64,000 bases of DNA from Lithospermum erythrorhizon (GCA_019722365.1 JADFUC010002161.1:62001-126000); one strand, 5' to 3'. Positions 23,255 through 36,110 are shown, counted from the stretch's first letter. The notes: generated by a model from the sequence alone, not told the origin. Translations and numbers: made by a program.

Positions 23255-23470
23255 TTTTGGGTGGCTAACGTGGGTACCGCAATTTTAAAAGGTACCAATG
23301 CTAATACCGCAAGAATGAAATGTGTTATCGTTATTAACGCGCATCGTTAATATAAATGGTACTATCGAATAACAAAGAAGTTATTACTTTACTCTGCTTT
23401 CTGGACGCCAGCATCAAGCGACATAAATTGCATTCATTAAACGGTACCACGTTAATAACGGGACCGGGGT
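23255..23470. repeat. Right subterminal GGTACC motifs of the hAT element
   Basis: CGTGGGTACCGC, AAAGGTACCAATGC and AAACGGTACCACGTTAA mirror the left cluster in inverted orientation and adjoin the GC-rich right end. Confidence 0.55.
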
Positions 23471-23650
23471 TTTCGAACCGGCCTCGGGCCGAATACCCAC
23501 CCGAATATTTGGCGGCCGAACTCCGCGATTTGCCTAACTCGGCCCCGCCGTCCCACTTATTAGCGTCGGGTCGCCGCTGGCCTAGTAGGCCTAGTCGGAC
23601 CGTGCCGAATCAGTGGGCCTGACTCTGGACGGCCCACCAAGTGTCCGGTT

Positions 23651-25003
23651 CGAGAAGCCATGTCTATGCTTCCAGATCAATACTGCGCATTTAATTCTTA
23701 TCTGGGCCTCACATTCAAACTGCTCACAAATCTAAAGCTCCATCCTGTGACACACATCATCCAGCCTCAAATCCCAAGTCTGTGTTCAAATTCAAGACTC
23801 AAGCTCAATTCAAAGTTCAAGATCAGATGTTTCCAAGTTTCAAGATCTCAAGCACAAGAACTGCTTGGTATCATCAGATTGATAATGTAATTTAATTGCT
23901 TCGATAAATTATTTTTGTACCTAAAAATATTTTCTCAAAAGAGTTTCATTGTATTGATGTGCATATATTATAAATAATAAAAAAATTTCTACACGTTACA
24001 GTATCTTTATCCACGTAATAAATGGATGATAAACAATAAATACATAGATTATACTTCTAATTTCATTTTGATTCTCATTTCTTGTCATTTCATGAAATGA
24101 TGGGTATAGCTTCACTTTCAACTATTAAAGTTAACAAATGATTACTTCCATCACTTTTGCATTATGTTAAAATTTCATTCATATTTACCAAATAAGACGG
24201 AATATTTTTGTTCCCTCAACCATAAACAATTTTCATCTTCCCACACGGTCACACCACTTAATCTCCGCAAACCATAGCCCTTGTTCATTAATTCTTTCAC
24301 AAATTAATTAAATCCATCAATATTCTTTGTAAAATGCGTCTTCCCCAGTTAAGATTCATCTTTGCTAAAATTTTGATTTTATTTTAAGTTTTTTCTACTG
24401 GAAGTTTTTAATCCCAAGAGTCAGCATCGTTTAACGCACACCTGAGCAAATCTCTAAGCCAATCTTAATAACCTCAAGAAACTACGCCGCAAGTAAACCA
24501 CACTAAACAATCCACATACACGATGCATCGACCAAGAAAGTTGCTAATAAAAAAATCGAATCCTATGAAGTCATGATTACAAGCTCACCTACCCTATCAA
24601 CTTGCCACCCTTCTGGTATCTTAATTGAAGTTTTTTATTTCATCAAAAGAAGCTCAAATTTTCATTAATTTTAAAATTAACGCCAAAACTTCAATATTTA
24701 GGCAATTTCAAATTGTTTCGTGTTAAATGGATTTTTCTCAACGCGCACTGAAAATGGACTCGAGGGGACAAATTGCAAACTAAAACAATTTAAGGAGACA
24801 AATTGAAATTATACACATACTTAGAAAGGACACTTGAAATTAAGCTTTTTCATTTCTCGAATTTTATTGACGACCCTGCCAATAACTCTTACATAATTCT
24901 CATTTTATCACCCCACCTCATTGATCATAAGATGAAATTGTGTCACTCAATTTCACTTCCTATATATTGATAACTTAATTATATTTGTGACATCAAAACA
25001 ATA
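23651..25003. other. Gene-free stretch between the hAT element and NAGS
   Basis: The first 250 bases are C/A-rich with many TTCAAG and CAAGTT phrases, like an LTR leader. A TG-rich AT segment follows. Near 24730-24850 the phrases GGGGACAAATTGCAAAC and AGGAGACAAATTG resemble diverged ends of a DNA transposon. The last 300 bases probably include the NAGS 3' UTR (minus strand). No ORF is supported. Confidence 0.35.
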
Positions 25004-28000
25004 TCAGTCTCTAACGTAAGTGCTGTTAAGACTGATACCGCTCCTGTCCGGAAGTAATCGCTTCATATAGTACTTCGATTTTCGGGAGAGATTTATCTTC
25101 TTCCTTCTGGCCTCCGGTAAGACTTCAATCGAACACTCGTAAAAGCCACGCCTAACAAACCTGGCAACAACAGAAAGTCTTACATCCAAATGTTCGTATT
25201 ATAGGTGATGTATGTATGCTTCTAAGTTGCGAGTAAAAAGAAACGAAGAAAATGTACCAGTCCGCAGTGCGAGTTGTGAGTAAAAAGAGCCTTTCCAACC
25301 CAAGGGAAGATGCCTTCCTCTCAATGTAATCTGCATATTTCCATGAATATTCGGCATGATTAGAGTAGAAGGAATTAAAATGGCGATTACAGGTACAGAG
25401 CGAGTTTATCATCTATGGACTGCTGAGGATTAATGTATAACACTTATGAGTCTATGAGATACGATAATTACCGAGCATTTTGTCTCCCTGGCCTTGACCG
25501 CGGCAATCTGGAGAAACAGCTATTGCAGCAAGTTCTCCACATTTTTCTTTGAAATATGGAAAAAGGGCGCCACAGGCTATTATTTGACCCTCTCTTTCCA
25601 CAACAACAAAATAATTCAACGCTTCATGTAACTACACATAGGTAATCAAAGCCAAGTGAGGGCCATAAAAAACATTTTGACGAAGGAACTAAATACATAG
25701 AGAACAAGAGAGAAATGATTTTAGCATTCCAAAATAAGATAACGACACTCCTGTTACACTGAACGAACGGGGGGAGTCTAACTATCAAATAATGGAGTGC
25801 CGAAATCAGCTCATGTGCAGTAAGACAATAACCTCTTCAGCAGTCCTTTTGACCAATGTACCAGACTCTTCCAATGGCCGAAGCAGTAGTTTAATTCCAT
25901 CTACATCTTCCATTCGTGCCATCCGTGTTCCTTCATATAGATCACTAGAAAGAGATCCAAAGCACATTATGGAAAAAGGGTCGATATACATAATAGCAAG
26001 CAGCAAACCAATTACGAACAAACGAATGATCTTGTAACAAACAAATTCAATCAGATTACATAAATCTAGCTAAACTTTTGAGAAACAGCACACCTACCAC
26101 TACCAAATATATGTCAGTCCAGTTTGTCTCTTAACTAGTGTACAAACAATTACAATGCACATTCTGTCTGACATTGATGCAGTTTAGGAATGCAATTTGA
26201 GATTAACATTAATATTCCATAGATGACGAAGACTGTGTAAAGAGGGATTAAGAGAATCCCGGGAAGTATATATGATATAGGAATCTCAAATCTATATACG
26301 ACAAAAACTACATACAGACATGCAGGGATGGGTAAGCGAATCTGGGAAGTATATATCAAATAGGGTTTGAAAATATGGCATCAAACAGAAAAGGTTGACG
26401 AGGACAGATAAGTGAATAGTACATGAATAGCAGGGTGATAATTTTTACAACCTAATATTTAAAACAAAAATATACGAGCTCAAGAGTGTGGCAGTTACAA
26501 CAAAATATTTAAGAAACGCCAGAAACAGTACATGGTGATAATTTTTACACACCTTCACTTTATGACTACACTCCATCTTTTGAACTTTTAGAGTTACAAA
26601 TTAACAATAATACTCGTAAAAAATACTAAATGCATTCATATTACAAACACTAAGGGTGCAAACGTAATATCACCTCTAAAGTGGAGTCTAGTTAGCAAGT
26701 GGAGTGTATTAATCCAAAACAAGTAATTAGAATGACCACATTTGGTGTACAATAGCTTGGAGAGGATTTAATAAGGTTAGGTATTCCCTCAATTTCCATA
26801 CCATGCAAGAGAAAAAACGTAAAACTCAAAAGAAACACATTTCAGCAATTCAAGTGAGAAAAAAGCACTTAAAGTGAAGATATGGGATAATGAAAAGAAA
26901 TTGAATACCTAGCAATCATAGTCCCCACTCCATCTCTTTGAAACAACTCTTTCAGTAGAACTCCACCAATAGTGCCATCTAATAGATGAACTCTTTGAAC
27001 TCCACCCTGAAAGAAGAAGAAAAAAGATATGTGATTTGTATCTTTGACATTTCTATGAAATATGGGTTTTCCATGAAATTATAATTAAGATGTACATATA
27101 GCAGGCAAGTTTCTGTGAGAAATTTCTTTTATGCTGCCACTAGTCTGACTACGATGGAAATATAGAATGAAATTAGGCATACTTTCATTATCAATTCAAC
27201 AATCTCGATGTCATTAAAAAGACCTATTTCTTAAGAGGAAGTAGTCTGACTAATACACTATAAAGTATAAACCAGCCAAATGATTTAAGGGCACACCACA
27301 CTTCAGACATTTAAGCTTCTCGGGAAAAAGGACAATTATACAGAATACGAACCACACAATAATGTTATTTATTAAAGAAAATGATATAGACTTATTGAGG
27401 AGAAAAGAGGGGGAGGGGGGGGACAGTAAATAAGATGTTTCATAAATACTATCACAGATTTCTAATTACGAATATCTACTGCAGATTAACAAAGGTCTCA
27501 CTGCAGCTAAAATTGACCCTTAGATCATCAATCATTACAACTAATTTCAAATGTTTAGTTTTCAAACTTAATTAACATGCTGATAGCTTTGACTATAAAA
27601 TTTTCACATTCACAATCATCTGAAATGAACTAAAGGAAAAAGGAAATTATGAGAATTTAAGTTAAGAATGTAAAGAACTCACTCTGCAAACAAATGCTGC
27701 AGCAGCTAGTTCTGAAAGGTAACCATTTAATCTACTCTGTCTTTCTTGGCCACCAATAGCAAAACCTTGTTCACTAGACCATAACCCATTCCCACTGTCA
27801 AAACCGACACCATTCTGAAAAGAAGGAGCATAGCCAAAGCTAAAACTGGACCCATTTTGAGGATGTACAGCTCTATGTGAACCATTGTAACCTATGCAAG
27901 AAGACATATCTTCCTCATCAACAGTTTTTACATAAGTTGCAGCTGTCTCGCTTTGTTTAGCCCTTTCACGAATCAACGCATCTGCATCGGGAAGAGTAAG

Positions 28001-31000
28001 GAACCGGATGAGGCGACCACCCTCATCCAGGAGTGGACCATCTATGATGCAGATAAGTTTCTCTGCTCCGAGAGCCAATGCACATGCTGTAGCAACTTCG
28101 TATGTGCTGTATGAAGATAACCATATACGACAGAGACATCAGTCAACACATGAAACTATAAATTGGAGTAAATATGGAGCAACCACTAACCAAGCATTTG
28201 GACAAGGAATACATTAGATGAAGTTCGTAAACTCCTCATATAAGTCAGATAAGATCTAACAAATTCTTTTAGTACAACTCCAAAATAAAGCTATAGCTAC
28301 CAACTTACTTAAACTATATCAAATTAAACTAAGCACTGACTTCATAGGTACTCTTAATAACCAAGTCATGTAAAGAAGAGAAGTCAGCTACACATTGAAC
28401 ATAATGGGGCTATAAAAGGGGATGTACAACAAGCCACATAGCACATCATATACATCTGTGAATCATACTTAAATAGTCAAGATCACTAGATGATGTACCT
28501 AATACTATATGATAATTGAAATATCAGCAAATGAGCAATAATCGGATATCAGTAAGAACGATGCTTCACCCGGAGAAAGGATGTCAGAGTCTTCACATAA
28601 ATAAATTTGGGGTAAGTAGCTTTTTGGAACTAGGTGTCAAAACTGACCACGGATCCCAATGAAACAAAAGAAGAATTAGGAAAGAGTTCACATAATTACT
28701 TTGAAACCAAATGTCAGACAAGTATAGGTGTTGAAAAACTCCATTTACAGTGAAACCAAATGTCAGACAAGTATAGGCGTGGAACCACTCCATAAACCTA
28801 CAGTTGTGTGGATTCATTATTGGCAGCAACATCATCATTTTTTCTTCTTGGTTGAGGAATAAGCTAAAATTTGTTTCTTTTAATTATTTCTATTGTAGAT
28901 CTGATTGCATTAAGCCTCACCCAATACAGGTTACTTGTTTTCCTAAACGTTCGATTGTAGTCAGAAATAATTTGACAAAAAACCTTCATAGCAAATTTAA
29001 GTTCATTTCATATTATCTTATAATTTCAGAACGTTTTGCAACACATATGTTAGTTGTCTAGATGTATGTAGAATACACAAGTTACATGAAAATGGAGCCT
29101 GAATGATTTTAGATTCATCATCTATTACAGAGAAAAAATAATATTAATATCCAACTTTTATAAAGTTTCTATTAGAACATTATTCATGTTAAAGTAAACA
29201 TTATTTATTTATTATAAATATAGTTTATTGGCGATATTATACAAAAGCACTTCCAATTCACAAATCCTATACAACTTCCAATTCACAAAACCTATACAAC
29301 GTTCAATTTTGAGAAAAAATGTACAGTTTTTTAATACACATTATTCATATACAATATCGAGCTATAACATTTTAGACTATGGTTATATGAGGGACAATAT
29401 GCAGAAAAAGTGTAAGAGCATATAACCTAAGTAACTGACAGACAAAAGCTTACAGGACATCATGGCATAAGCAGGCTGTAAAATTATACAAAGCAAGAAC
29501 TTCCAATCCGGAAAGTTAATGATTATACTATAGATTTGCTACTAGTTACTATAAAGAGTTTGGTACTATTTTATTATTAACATAGATGACACAAAAACCC
29601 CAATCAAAGAAATATAAGAATATTTTATAAGAGATAATATAGCATACTTGCAGTTTAGAACTTCACCGGGGCTGGAATAACCAAGATTGCTCAGAAGTAC
29701 AATACATTCTTGATCAAGTCTTTCTCGTATGCGGCACACATCAATTTTCTTGACTTCACCGGTTGATACAAAATCAATGCCTTCAACAACTCCTCTTCTC
29801 TGAAATATATGAGATACAGATAGATCAAATGGTTGAAGATGAATGCAACATAAATCTAAAATTGTTTAGACTACAACAAATCTGTGTAAATTTTCTCAGC
29901 TAACTCACCTTTGCTGCAAGAAAATTACCACTAGCAACACTGACTCCATCATACAAGCGACTTTTATCTCCATGTCGACGGGTACCACTTAAAGATGGTC
30001 CTGGAGATAATTTTGCTTCTAGTACAATACGAATCCTTCCAGCCGCATCCATCGCAGCCTCAAGTGAAACAGGGTCTGTGATTCTGTAACGTCCAACATA
30101 CTTAGGTTCGCTTCCTGTAATTACGGCAATTCCTCATGAGAAGATTGATTTGACACAAGAAATTGATATGTGCATCCTGTTTTATAATTAAAGATCCATT
30201 TAGTCTGACTAGACGACTAATACAAAGGGGTAGCAAAACTCATAAAAATTCCATCACTTCTAAACAAATTCACACCTCTTTCAGCCAATAGCTGATCAAT
30301 CAGAACATGAGTCCCTGGAACAAGAACAAATTTGATTCCTAACCCATGCAGAAGAGAAATATCCTGCCAATCCATTAGCCACCAAACAACTTAATTTTGT
30401 TCCCACAACCAATAAATTCGATAAACACAATTCACTAAAACATTACAATAAAACTAGCAAAAAGCCTTAAGATCAATAATAAATGCATATGCATAAACGC
30501 CAATTAAATAATAAAACAATCAATATCTATAATGAAAACAGTATTTCATACATTAAAAACTTCCAAAAATTCGTTCTTTACTAAATTACTACCTCCTTCC
30601 CAACAAATAGTCTAGCTTGGGTTACAATGGCAAAAATTAACAAACTTTGCGGTCTTAATTTACACATATAACTTTAATTTGAATCAAAATTATCATGTAG
30701 GTTAAAAATACTATCTTTTGATATATTTTTCACCAAATATTTTATACAACATACAAAAAAATACTCCCTTCGCTTTTTTAATTTGACGTTGCACATCAAG
30801 CGCTAACCTTCTTTTTGACATAAAGACTATTAAGATTCCACAAACATCCAATTAAAAAATAAAAGTGAACTTGCCATGAGAATATGATCTAAAGACCAAA
30901 TATATTATACTACCATATCAAAATATTTTAGCTAAAAAATCAAAACAGGGCAACTTTTTGGGATATAGGCACTATATTAATATTTTACAAAAAACCCTAT

Positions 31001-31937
31001 TAAAAAAAGTGAATTACCATAATAATATGATCTAAATAGTAAATACCAAATATTATACTAACATATAAAATTATTTGAGCTCAAAAATCAAAACTGGACA
31101 ATCTTTTTCGGATATAGGCACTATATTAATATTCTACAAAATACCCTATTAAAAAAGGTGAAATTACCATAAGGATATGATCTAAATACCAAATATTATA
31201 CTAACATATACAAATATTTGAGCTCAAAAATCAAAACTGGGCAACCTTTTTGGTATATAGGCACTATATTAATATTCTACAAAATACCCTATTAAAAAAA
31301 GTGAATTACCATAAGAATATGATCTAAATACCAAATATTATACTAACATATAAAAATATTTGAGTTCAATATTCAAAACTGGACAACCTTTTTGGGATAT
31401 GGGCACTATTATGATTGCACAAAATACCCAATTACAAAAAAAAATTAACTTGCCATGAGAATATTATCTAAACACCAAATATTATACTAACATATAAAAT
31501 TATTTGAGCTCAAAAATCAAAACTGGTCAATCTTTTTGGGATATAGGCACTATTTTACTATTCTACAAAATACCCAATTACAAAAAAAGTGAACATACCA
31601 TAAGAATATGATCTAAATGATGACTATCAACAATTTCAGCAGAAATCAATACAACAAATGTACTCCCTCTATGTGCCAAGAAATAAGGCCATGCCTCCCT
31701 AAAAAACCCCACAAAAAGCTCATCTTTTACAGCATTACTACAATCTGCACCTACACTTCCTAGTTCATCAAACGAATTGCACAATGGTTTGATATTCTTG
31801 AATAGGGTTTTTTTGATGTCCCAAAAAGATGTCTTGTTTCTTGATTTCAAAAATCCAGAAATTTTTGGGGTGTGATTTGTAATTAAGAAAAGTTTTGGGG
31901 GGATTTGGAGATGGAGAGGTGATGATAAAATGGCCAT
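25004..31937 (-). CDS. NAGS: N-acetylglutamate synthase, plastid, ten exons
   Basis: Exons on the minus strand: 31937-31599, 30363-30276, 30114-29909, 29799-29648, 28106-27683, 27006-26909, 25944-25833, 25631-25472, 25330-25258 and 25160-25004. All introns are GT/AG and every phase agrees, giving 602 residues; Arabidopsis NAGS is about 609. The enzyme acetylates glutamate with acetyl-CoA, the first step of arginine synthesis, in plastids, and is normally inhibited by arginine. Residues 1 to about 60 are a Ser/Lys-rich transit peptide. An amino-acid-kinase-like domain follows ([75 protein letters not shown]). The C-terminal GNAT domain has [20 protein letters not shown], the acetyl-CoA-binding loop, and [20 protein letters not shown] 31937 is the first in-frame ATG and lies about 35 bases below a TATA box. 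The frame is intact. Confidence 0.94.
28702..28795. repeat. 50-bp tandem duplication in NAGS intron 4
   Basis: AAACCAAATGTCAGACAAGT plus flanking bases occurs at 28704 and again at 28754. It is a recent local duplication in the long intron between exons 4 and 5. Confidence 0.8.
30865..31598. repeat. NAGS: About 145-bp tandem array in NAGS intron 1, each unit carrying the exon 1 donor boundary
   Basis: Units begin near 30865, 31009, 31158, 31301 and 31443, and the sixth, at 31589, overlaps the true end of exon 1. Read on the gene strand each has TTTAGATCATATTCTTATG or a close variant, the last 19 bases of exon 1, followed by GTAATT (units 2-4) or GCAAGT (units 1 and 5). The real donor is ATG|GTATGT. 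The remainder of each unit is intron-like, with ATATAGGCACTATATTAATA and CAAAATACCC phrases. Period is 142-149 bp, with modest divergence. Confidence 0.85.
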
Positions 31938-31968
31938 TGAAAGAGTGTTACAAAGAAGTGAAACAGAA

Positions 31969-31978
31969 TATTTATAAT
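31969..31978 (-). promoter_or_regulatory. NAGS: Probable TATA box of NAGS promoter (exon 1a)
   Basis: The minus strand reads CATTATAAATATTC here, about 35 bases above the ATG at 31937. That implies a very short leader. It supports starting at 31937 and not at any upstream non-ATG codon. Confidence 0.5.
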
Positions 31979-31999
31979 GAACAGAAAAACTCAATTGGA

Positions 32000-34875
32000 G
32001 TATTTCATTGATATTTGTTTTAGGGCAACATACTGCATTTCTAGCTTTATTTATTTATTATTTCGATCATTGATAGTTATTTTCGATTCAAGTCGATCAC
32101 TCAAGTTCATAAAATGACTCACTCGATTAATTCCGTTAATTTATTCAAGTTTTTCATCTATTTTTTGTCATTTAATTAGGATATTTTTGTCCACTCAAAC
32201 AAAAAGCATTTATCGACTACCAACTAACAATTTTTATCTTATTCCTTAAAACACTATCAATGTTAATTGAAAATTTCACCTAATTCACCAAAATTATTCA
32301 CAAAAATCATAAAAGTAAAATTGGTGATGCTAGAAAGTTTTGTTTGTTAAAGAAAACATCCCAAAACGATTGTCCCCTAAATGTTGCCGCTCGAATTGAA
32401 GCTTCGGTTGATATAGTGGATTTATTGTTAAATGATCATAAGATTTTGTGAGATGTGGAGACAATTATTGGAGTATAAGTTTGTATAAATAGGATTTTAA
32501 TTAACATGAAAAGGTTGTGCCCTAATCATATGATTGCTAACTAAACCTACTACGGAGTGTACACGGAGTAAATAAACAGCCAAGTAAGTTGTTATGTCCA
32601 ATGGAGTTCACCTAATCACAATTAGTAAAAGAGGCCCCAAGCTGCATGGATGAACAATGGGTTGGTTGTGACTAGCATGGATGCTATAAGCATATCTCAA
32701 AAGAGTGTTTAAAATTAATTTAGAAAGGGGAATCGAAGTAAATTTAGGTAAATATATTAAAATGTCGTTTGAATAATATTAATCTTAACTAGGTAAATAC
32801 ATTATACTCCGTTTTAAGGGTGAATAGTTTTAAATCGAATATAGCCTATCCTAGGTAAATTTAGGTAAATCCATTTTCCTAAGTAAAATAATTTTTTAGA
32901 ATCACAAACGAGGTAAATGAGGATATTATCCTCGATGTACGTACATTCATCCCAAAACAAACGGATCATTAATTTATTTTCATTTTATCTTTTAGAATGA
33001 AATTGTTCAATGATACTGTAATTAATTATACAAACTAGTACCCTTTGTATTGAACAAATATGTGATTAGCTTAATTTACATTTATTAATTTCCTATGTTT
33101 TCATTTATCGATATGTAATACACAGAGTATTTAATATCGGTTTGAAGTAGATAAGAGTATTAGTGCACACATGGTTACTGTGATTCATGTGAAATATATT
33201 ATATATAATTGGATGATTGGTAAAAGAGAGAAAAAATGTTCACAATAAAAAAGATGCTTTAGTTGATTAATATGGCACAAATTAAAAGTAAAAGATATCA
33301 TTCCTAAAAACACATATTCTGTATGAAGTAGTAATGGTTATTATAGTTCATTCATTTAATAGCATAAATTATCGAACTTTTACTTGTTCTAGCTAAAAGT
33401 TTATAATAAAAAAATGATTAAACTATAAGGGTTTGAAAAGATTTTGTCTTGATACATTATTTAAGTTTTTTTTTCCAATTTAAGAACAAACCATCTTGTT
33501 CTAACTAAAGTGTACAAAGAGAAAAAGAATGATATACATGATTAAATTTCTAATTATAGTGAAATACTCTAAAACGACATGAAAGTAGAGACATTATATA
33601 GCTTCAATATAAAGACCAATCAACATGCAGTAAAAAATCTATAAATTAATAATGTTGGGACCGACGAAATTTATTAATTTAGAGAGTTATTAATTTATCG
33701 ATAAATTAATAATTTATTAATTTAAAGAATTTTTAACAACAATTTAAGATATGGACAATTAATGACTAATTTATCAGACGATCCGAAAGACGTAATCATC
33801 CAAAGATAAGATAAATATATAAGAAGTTAATAATAAAGAAATAATTAATTATTTCCATATTAGTTATAGTAATTATTTGACTATTAAGTTTTGTATTATT
33901 GTCATAAGTATTTCACATTGTAACAATATTTATATTACTCTCTCATTATTATAGAATCATATTTTCATTAAGTTGTAATAATTATTTTTCAAAATCTAAG
34001 TAATTATTAATTTATATTTTGGACCTATGTTATAAAAGGATTTTTGAAAATATTATTATCTTATTATTTTATCGATTAGAATTTTTTTAACCTGCTTCAA
34101 TTTAATCTAACAAATTTATTATTTTAAAGAGCTTTATTTATTTATTGAAAATAATTATAGAATTTTTACCGCAATAATCTAGATCTACTTTGCTAACGTA
34201 AATAATACTGTCTCCGAATTTATTTACTTATTATTCTATTGTTATTAAGAATTAAAATATAAAATGTTTGTTCTTGACTAAGACACAACTAATAAGAATG
34301 TTTGTTCTAAATGAATATAAAATATTTCGATAAGCATTCGAGTCTATTTCTTGATATTTGCATAATTTGATCCCATTATTAATTAAGAAAATTCAACTCA
34401 ACTCAAGGAAAATAAAAATAATATTTAATAACATTATTAATTCGAAAGTACTCTCTTCGTTTTTTAGTTATCGGCTCAAGATTCGTTATTTACAAATTCA
34501 AGAAAAGTTAAAAATAAGAAAAATACATTAAAATATGTCATAATTTATTTTGCTAAAACGACAAATATTATTTTAAAACAAAAAATTTGGTGCTTAAAAC
34601 GACAATTAAACACCGTGAAAGGCAGGAAGTATGTTTATTGAGACCATTAATTTAAGAAGAAAACTGACTATATCCTTAAATTTTGTTAAGAGAAGTATCT
34701 TTGAAATTATAAACTGACCATTAAGTTTTGTTAGGAGTAACTAAAAATGAACAAGAAATATAAAATGTGATCATTGTGATGCAAATAAAAACAGAGAGTA
34801 CCAAACATAATACGCTCAAAAAATTGTGTCATAAACGTGTTAGCAGAAGAATAAAAAAAGTGCTGTAACTGTTAC
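32000..34875. other. AT-rich DNA between the two NAGS first exons
   Basis: It is very AT-rich with TTATTAATTTA-type runs (for example 33640-33730). No ORF, RNA gene or recognisable transposon was found. If exon 1b is used, this belongs to its first intron; if not, it is the NAGS upstream region. Confidence 0.4.
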
Positions 34876-35253
34876 CTGAAGAATCGATGGTAGGTGTGGA
34901 CTATCAATAATTTCACTGCAAATTACGACGACAAATGTACTACCCCTATGTGCCTGCAGATAGGGGTGAGCTTCCCTCATCGTCTTCACAAAGTCATCCT
35001 CATTATCATGAATTTCACAAGCACATAAACTATCAGGAACCATTGTATGTTGAGGGTCCACCCATTTCGGGGCTCGAAGATTGCCTGTTAGTATTAGTAA
35101 CGGATCTTGAATCAATTTCAACCTGTCCGAGGATGACCTTGTACAATTATTCCTTCTCAATGGATAGCTGATCTTGTGATACTTTGAAGGATAAAAAATT
35201 CCTGGTTCATGAAAACAAAATGAACTTCTTGATTTTGATGATATGTACTCCAT
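34876..35253 (-). CDS. Second, diverged NAGS first exon (exon 1b), alternative or orphan
   Basis: The frame of 126 residues starts at ATG 35253 and ends at CTTCAG|GTAACA (donor at 34875). Its last third, [20 protein letters not shown] and SEIIDSPHLPSILQ, aligns with exon 1a ([20 protein letters not shown] ... [11 protein letters not shown]). The first 80 residues are unrelated, rich in Ser, Arg and Lys and poor in acids, again like a transit peptide. The donor phase is 0, so splicing to exon 2 (DISLLHGLG) would give a 615-residue enzyme. No stop or frameshift is present. It may be an alternative first exon, or the remnant of a tandem NAGS copy whose other exons were lost; nothing resembling exons 2-10 is seen between 32000 and 34875. 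The conserved Phe/Trp of FREAWP are changed (MREAHP), so drift is possible. Confidence 0.7.
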
Positions 35254-35304
35254 TATTGGTATGGACCAATAATCAGAAAATACCAACTTTTTCTTTTCTC
35301 CACT

Positions 35305-35328
35305 TCACACAAATTCATAGGAAGCCAT
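35305..35328 (-). promoter_or_regulatory. Short upstream ORF before exon 1b
   Basis: ATGGCTTCCTATGAATTTG then TGTGA encodes seven residues (MASYEFV) and a stop, 52 bases above the exon 1b start. If the leader is transcribed it could lower translation from ATG 35253. Confidence 0.3.
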
Positions 35329-36110
35329 GTTGGGTTTTTAAAGAGAAGAAAATAAGTTGGGGTGCTATGCAAAATTACACTTGGCTATACACATTTGTGG
35401 TAGGTGTTCTGATGGGAAAGGCAGATGGCTTCTTGAAATTTGACCAAAGGATGTAGACGTGGATTATTACCAACATATTGGGGTGCGGATTGAACGAGCA
35501 GACAGAATTATTTCATCTAATCCAAAACACCGAATTTCATATATCAGATAAATTTTTACTTTTAATTACTTTAATTATATTAAAAAATTAAAATTTTTAT
35601 ATTATGAAAGTATTTTAAAGATCTAATCTAATTATATAAATTTTATATGTTTTAAAATAATAAATAATTAATAATTAACGACAAAACTTCAATTTTTAAA
35701 AAATCAAATGTCAATTATTTCACCGAAGGAAAGAGTACGACAACATTCTATGAACCTTCACAGATTTTTTAGAGACCTGTGTTTAAAGGATGATGCTTTT
35801 GGTTTTGGTCAACTATTGATTACTCAAATATATAAACATGTGAGCTACAATATTATAAAAGAAGGTGTGAAAAGGAGAAAGCGATTGTATGGGTAAGTAT
35901 AACATGGTGACAAATCGGAAAGAGTTTGCATATTGATACAATATAATAAGATTGAGTTTATTTAGATTATTTTTTTACTAATTAATTAGTTATGTTAGAT
36001 GAATCAAGTCATATTTCATACCATATTTATTTTACATAATCACTTAATAATATGATTCGAAGGCTCAAATATAATTACTCTTCGAATGTGAACCAAACAT
36101 CTAACATAAT
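35329..36110. other. Gene-free stretch upstream of NAGS exon 1b
   Basis: A TATA-like TTTAAAAA (minus strand, about 35337) could serve exon 1b. A 62-codon plus-strand frame at 35708-35896 matches nothing I recognise. The rest is AT-rich. Confidence 0.35.

Larger units (their letters stand above)
16138..23650 (+). mobile_element. Two-ORF hAT transposon, non-functional, split by a solo LTR
   Basis: Both ends carry a GC-rich block: 16138-16290 with GGCCCGGCCC and CGGTCCGGCCCGGCCCGC, and 23467-23650 with GGACCGGGG and CGGCCTCGGGCCG. Both lead inward to the same motif in inverted orientation, TTAACGTGGTAC at 16289 and GGTACCACGTTAA ending at 23456. Inside lie a hAT transposase remnant, a second ORF remnant and KpnI-type palindromes. 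Without the inserted LTR (20412-23034) the element would be about 4.9 kb. GGGCC-rich ends are known from Dart-like hAT elements. Exact termini and the 8-bp target duplication could not be fixed. Confidence 0.7.

Noticed and set aside
27393..27422. Purine run in a NAGS intron considered as a G-quadruplex
   Set aside because: It has only two long G runs close together; four are needed. It reads as a long pyrimidine tract in the transcript and is not near an acceptor.
31938..31994. Upstream in-frame extension of NAGS exon 1a
   Set aside because: The first codon there is TTG, not ATG, and the extension crosses the TATA box. The first true ATG is at 31937.
35708..35896. Small plus-strand frame MSIISPKERVRQ...
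   Set aside because: Sixty-two codons without a domain or splice context. It could be a fragment of an En/Spm-type protein, but the evidence is too thin to list as a gene.
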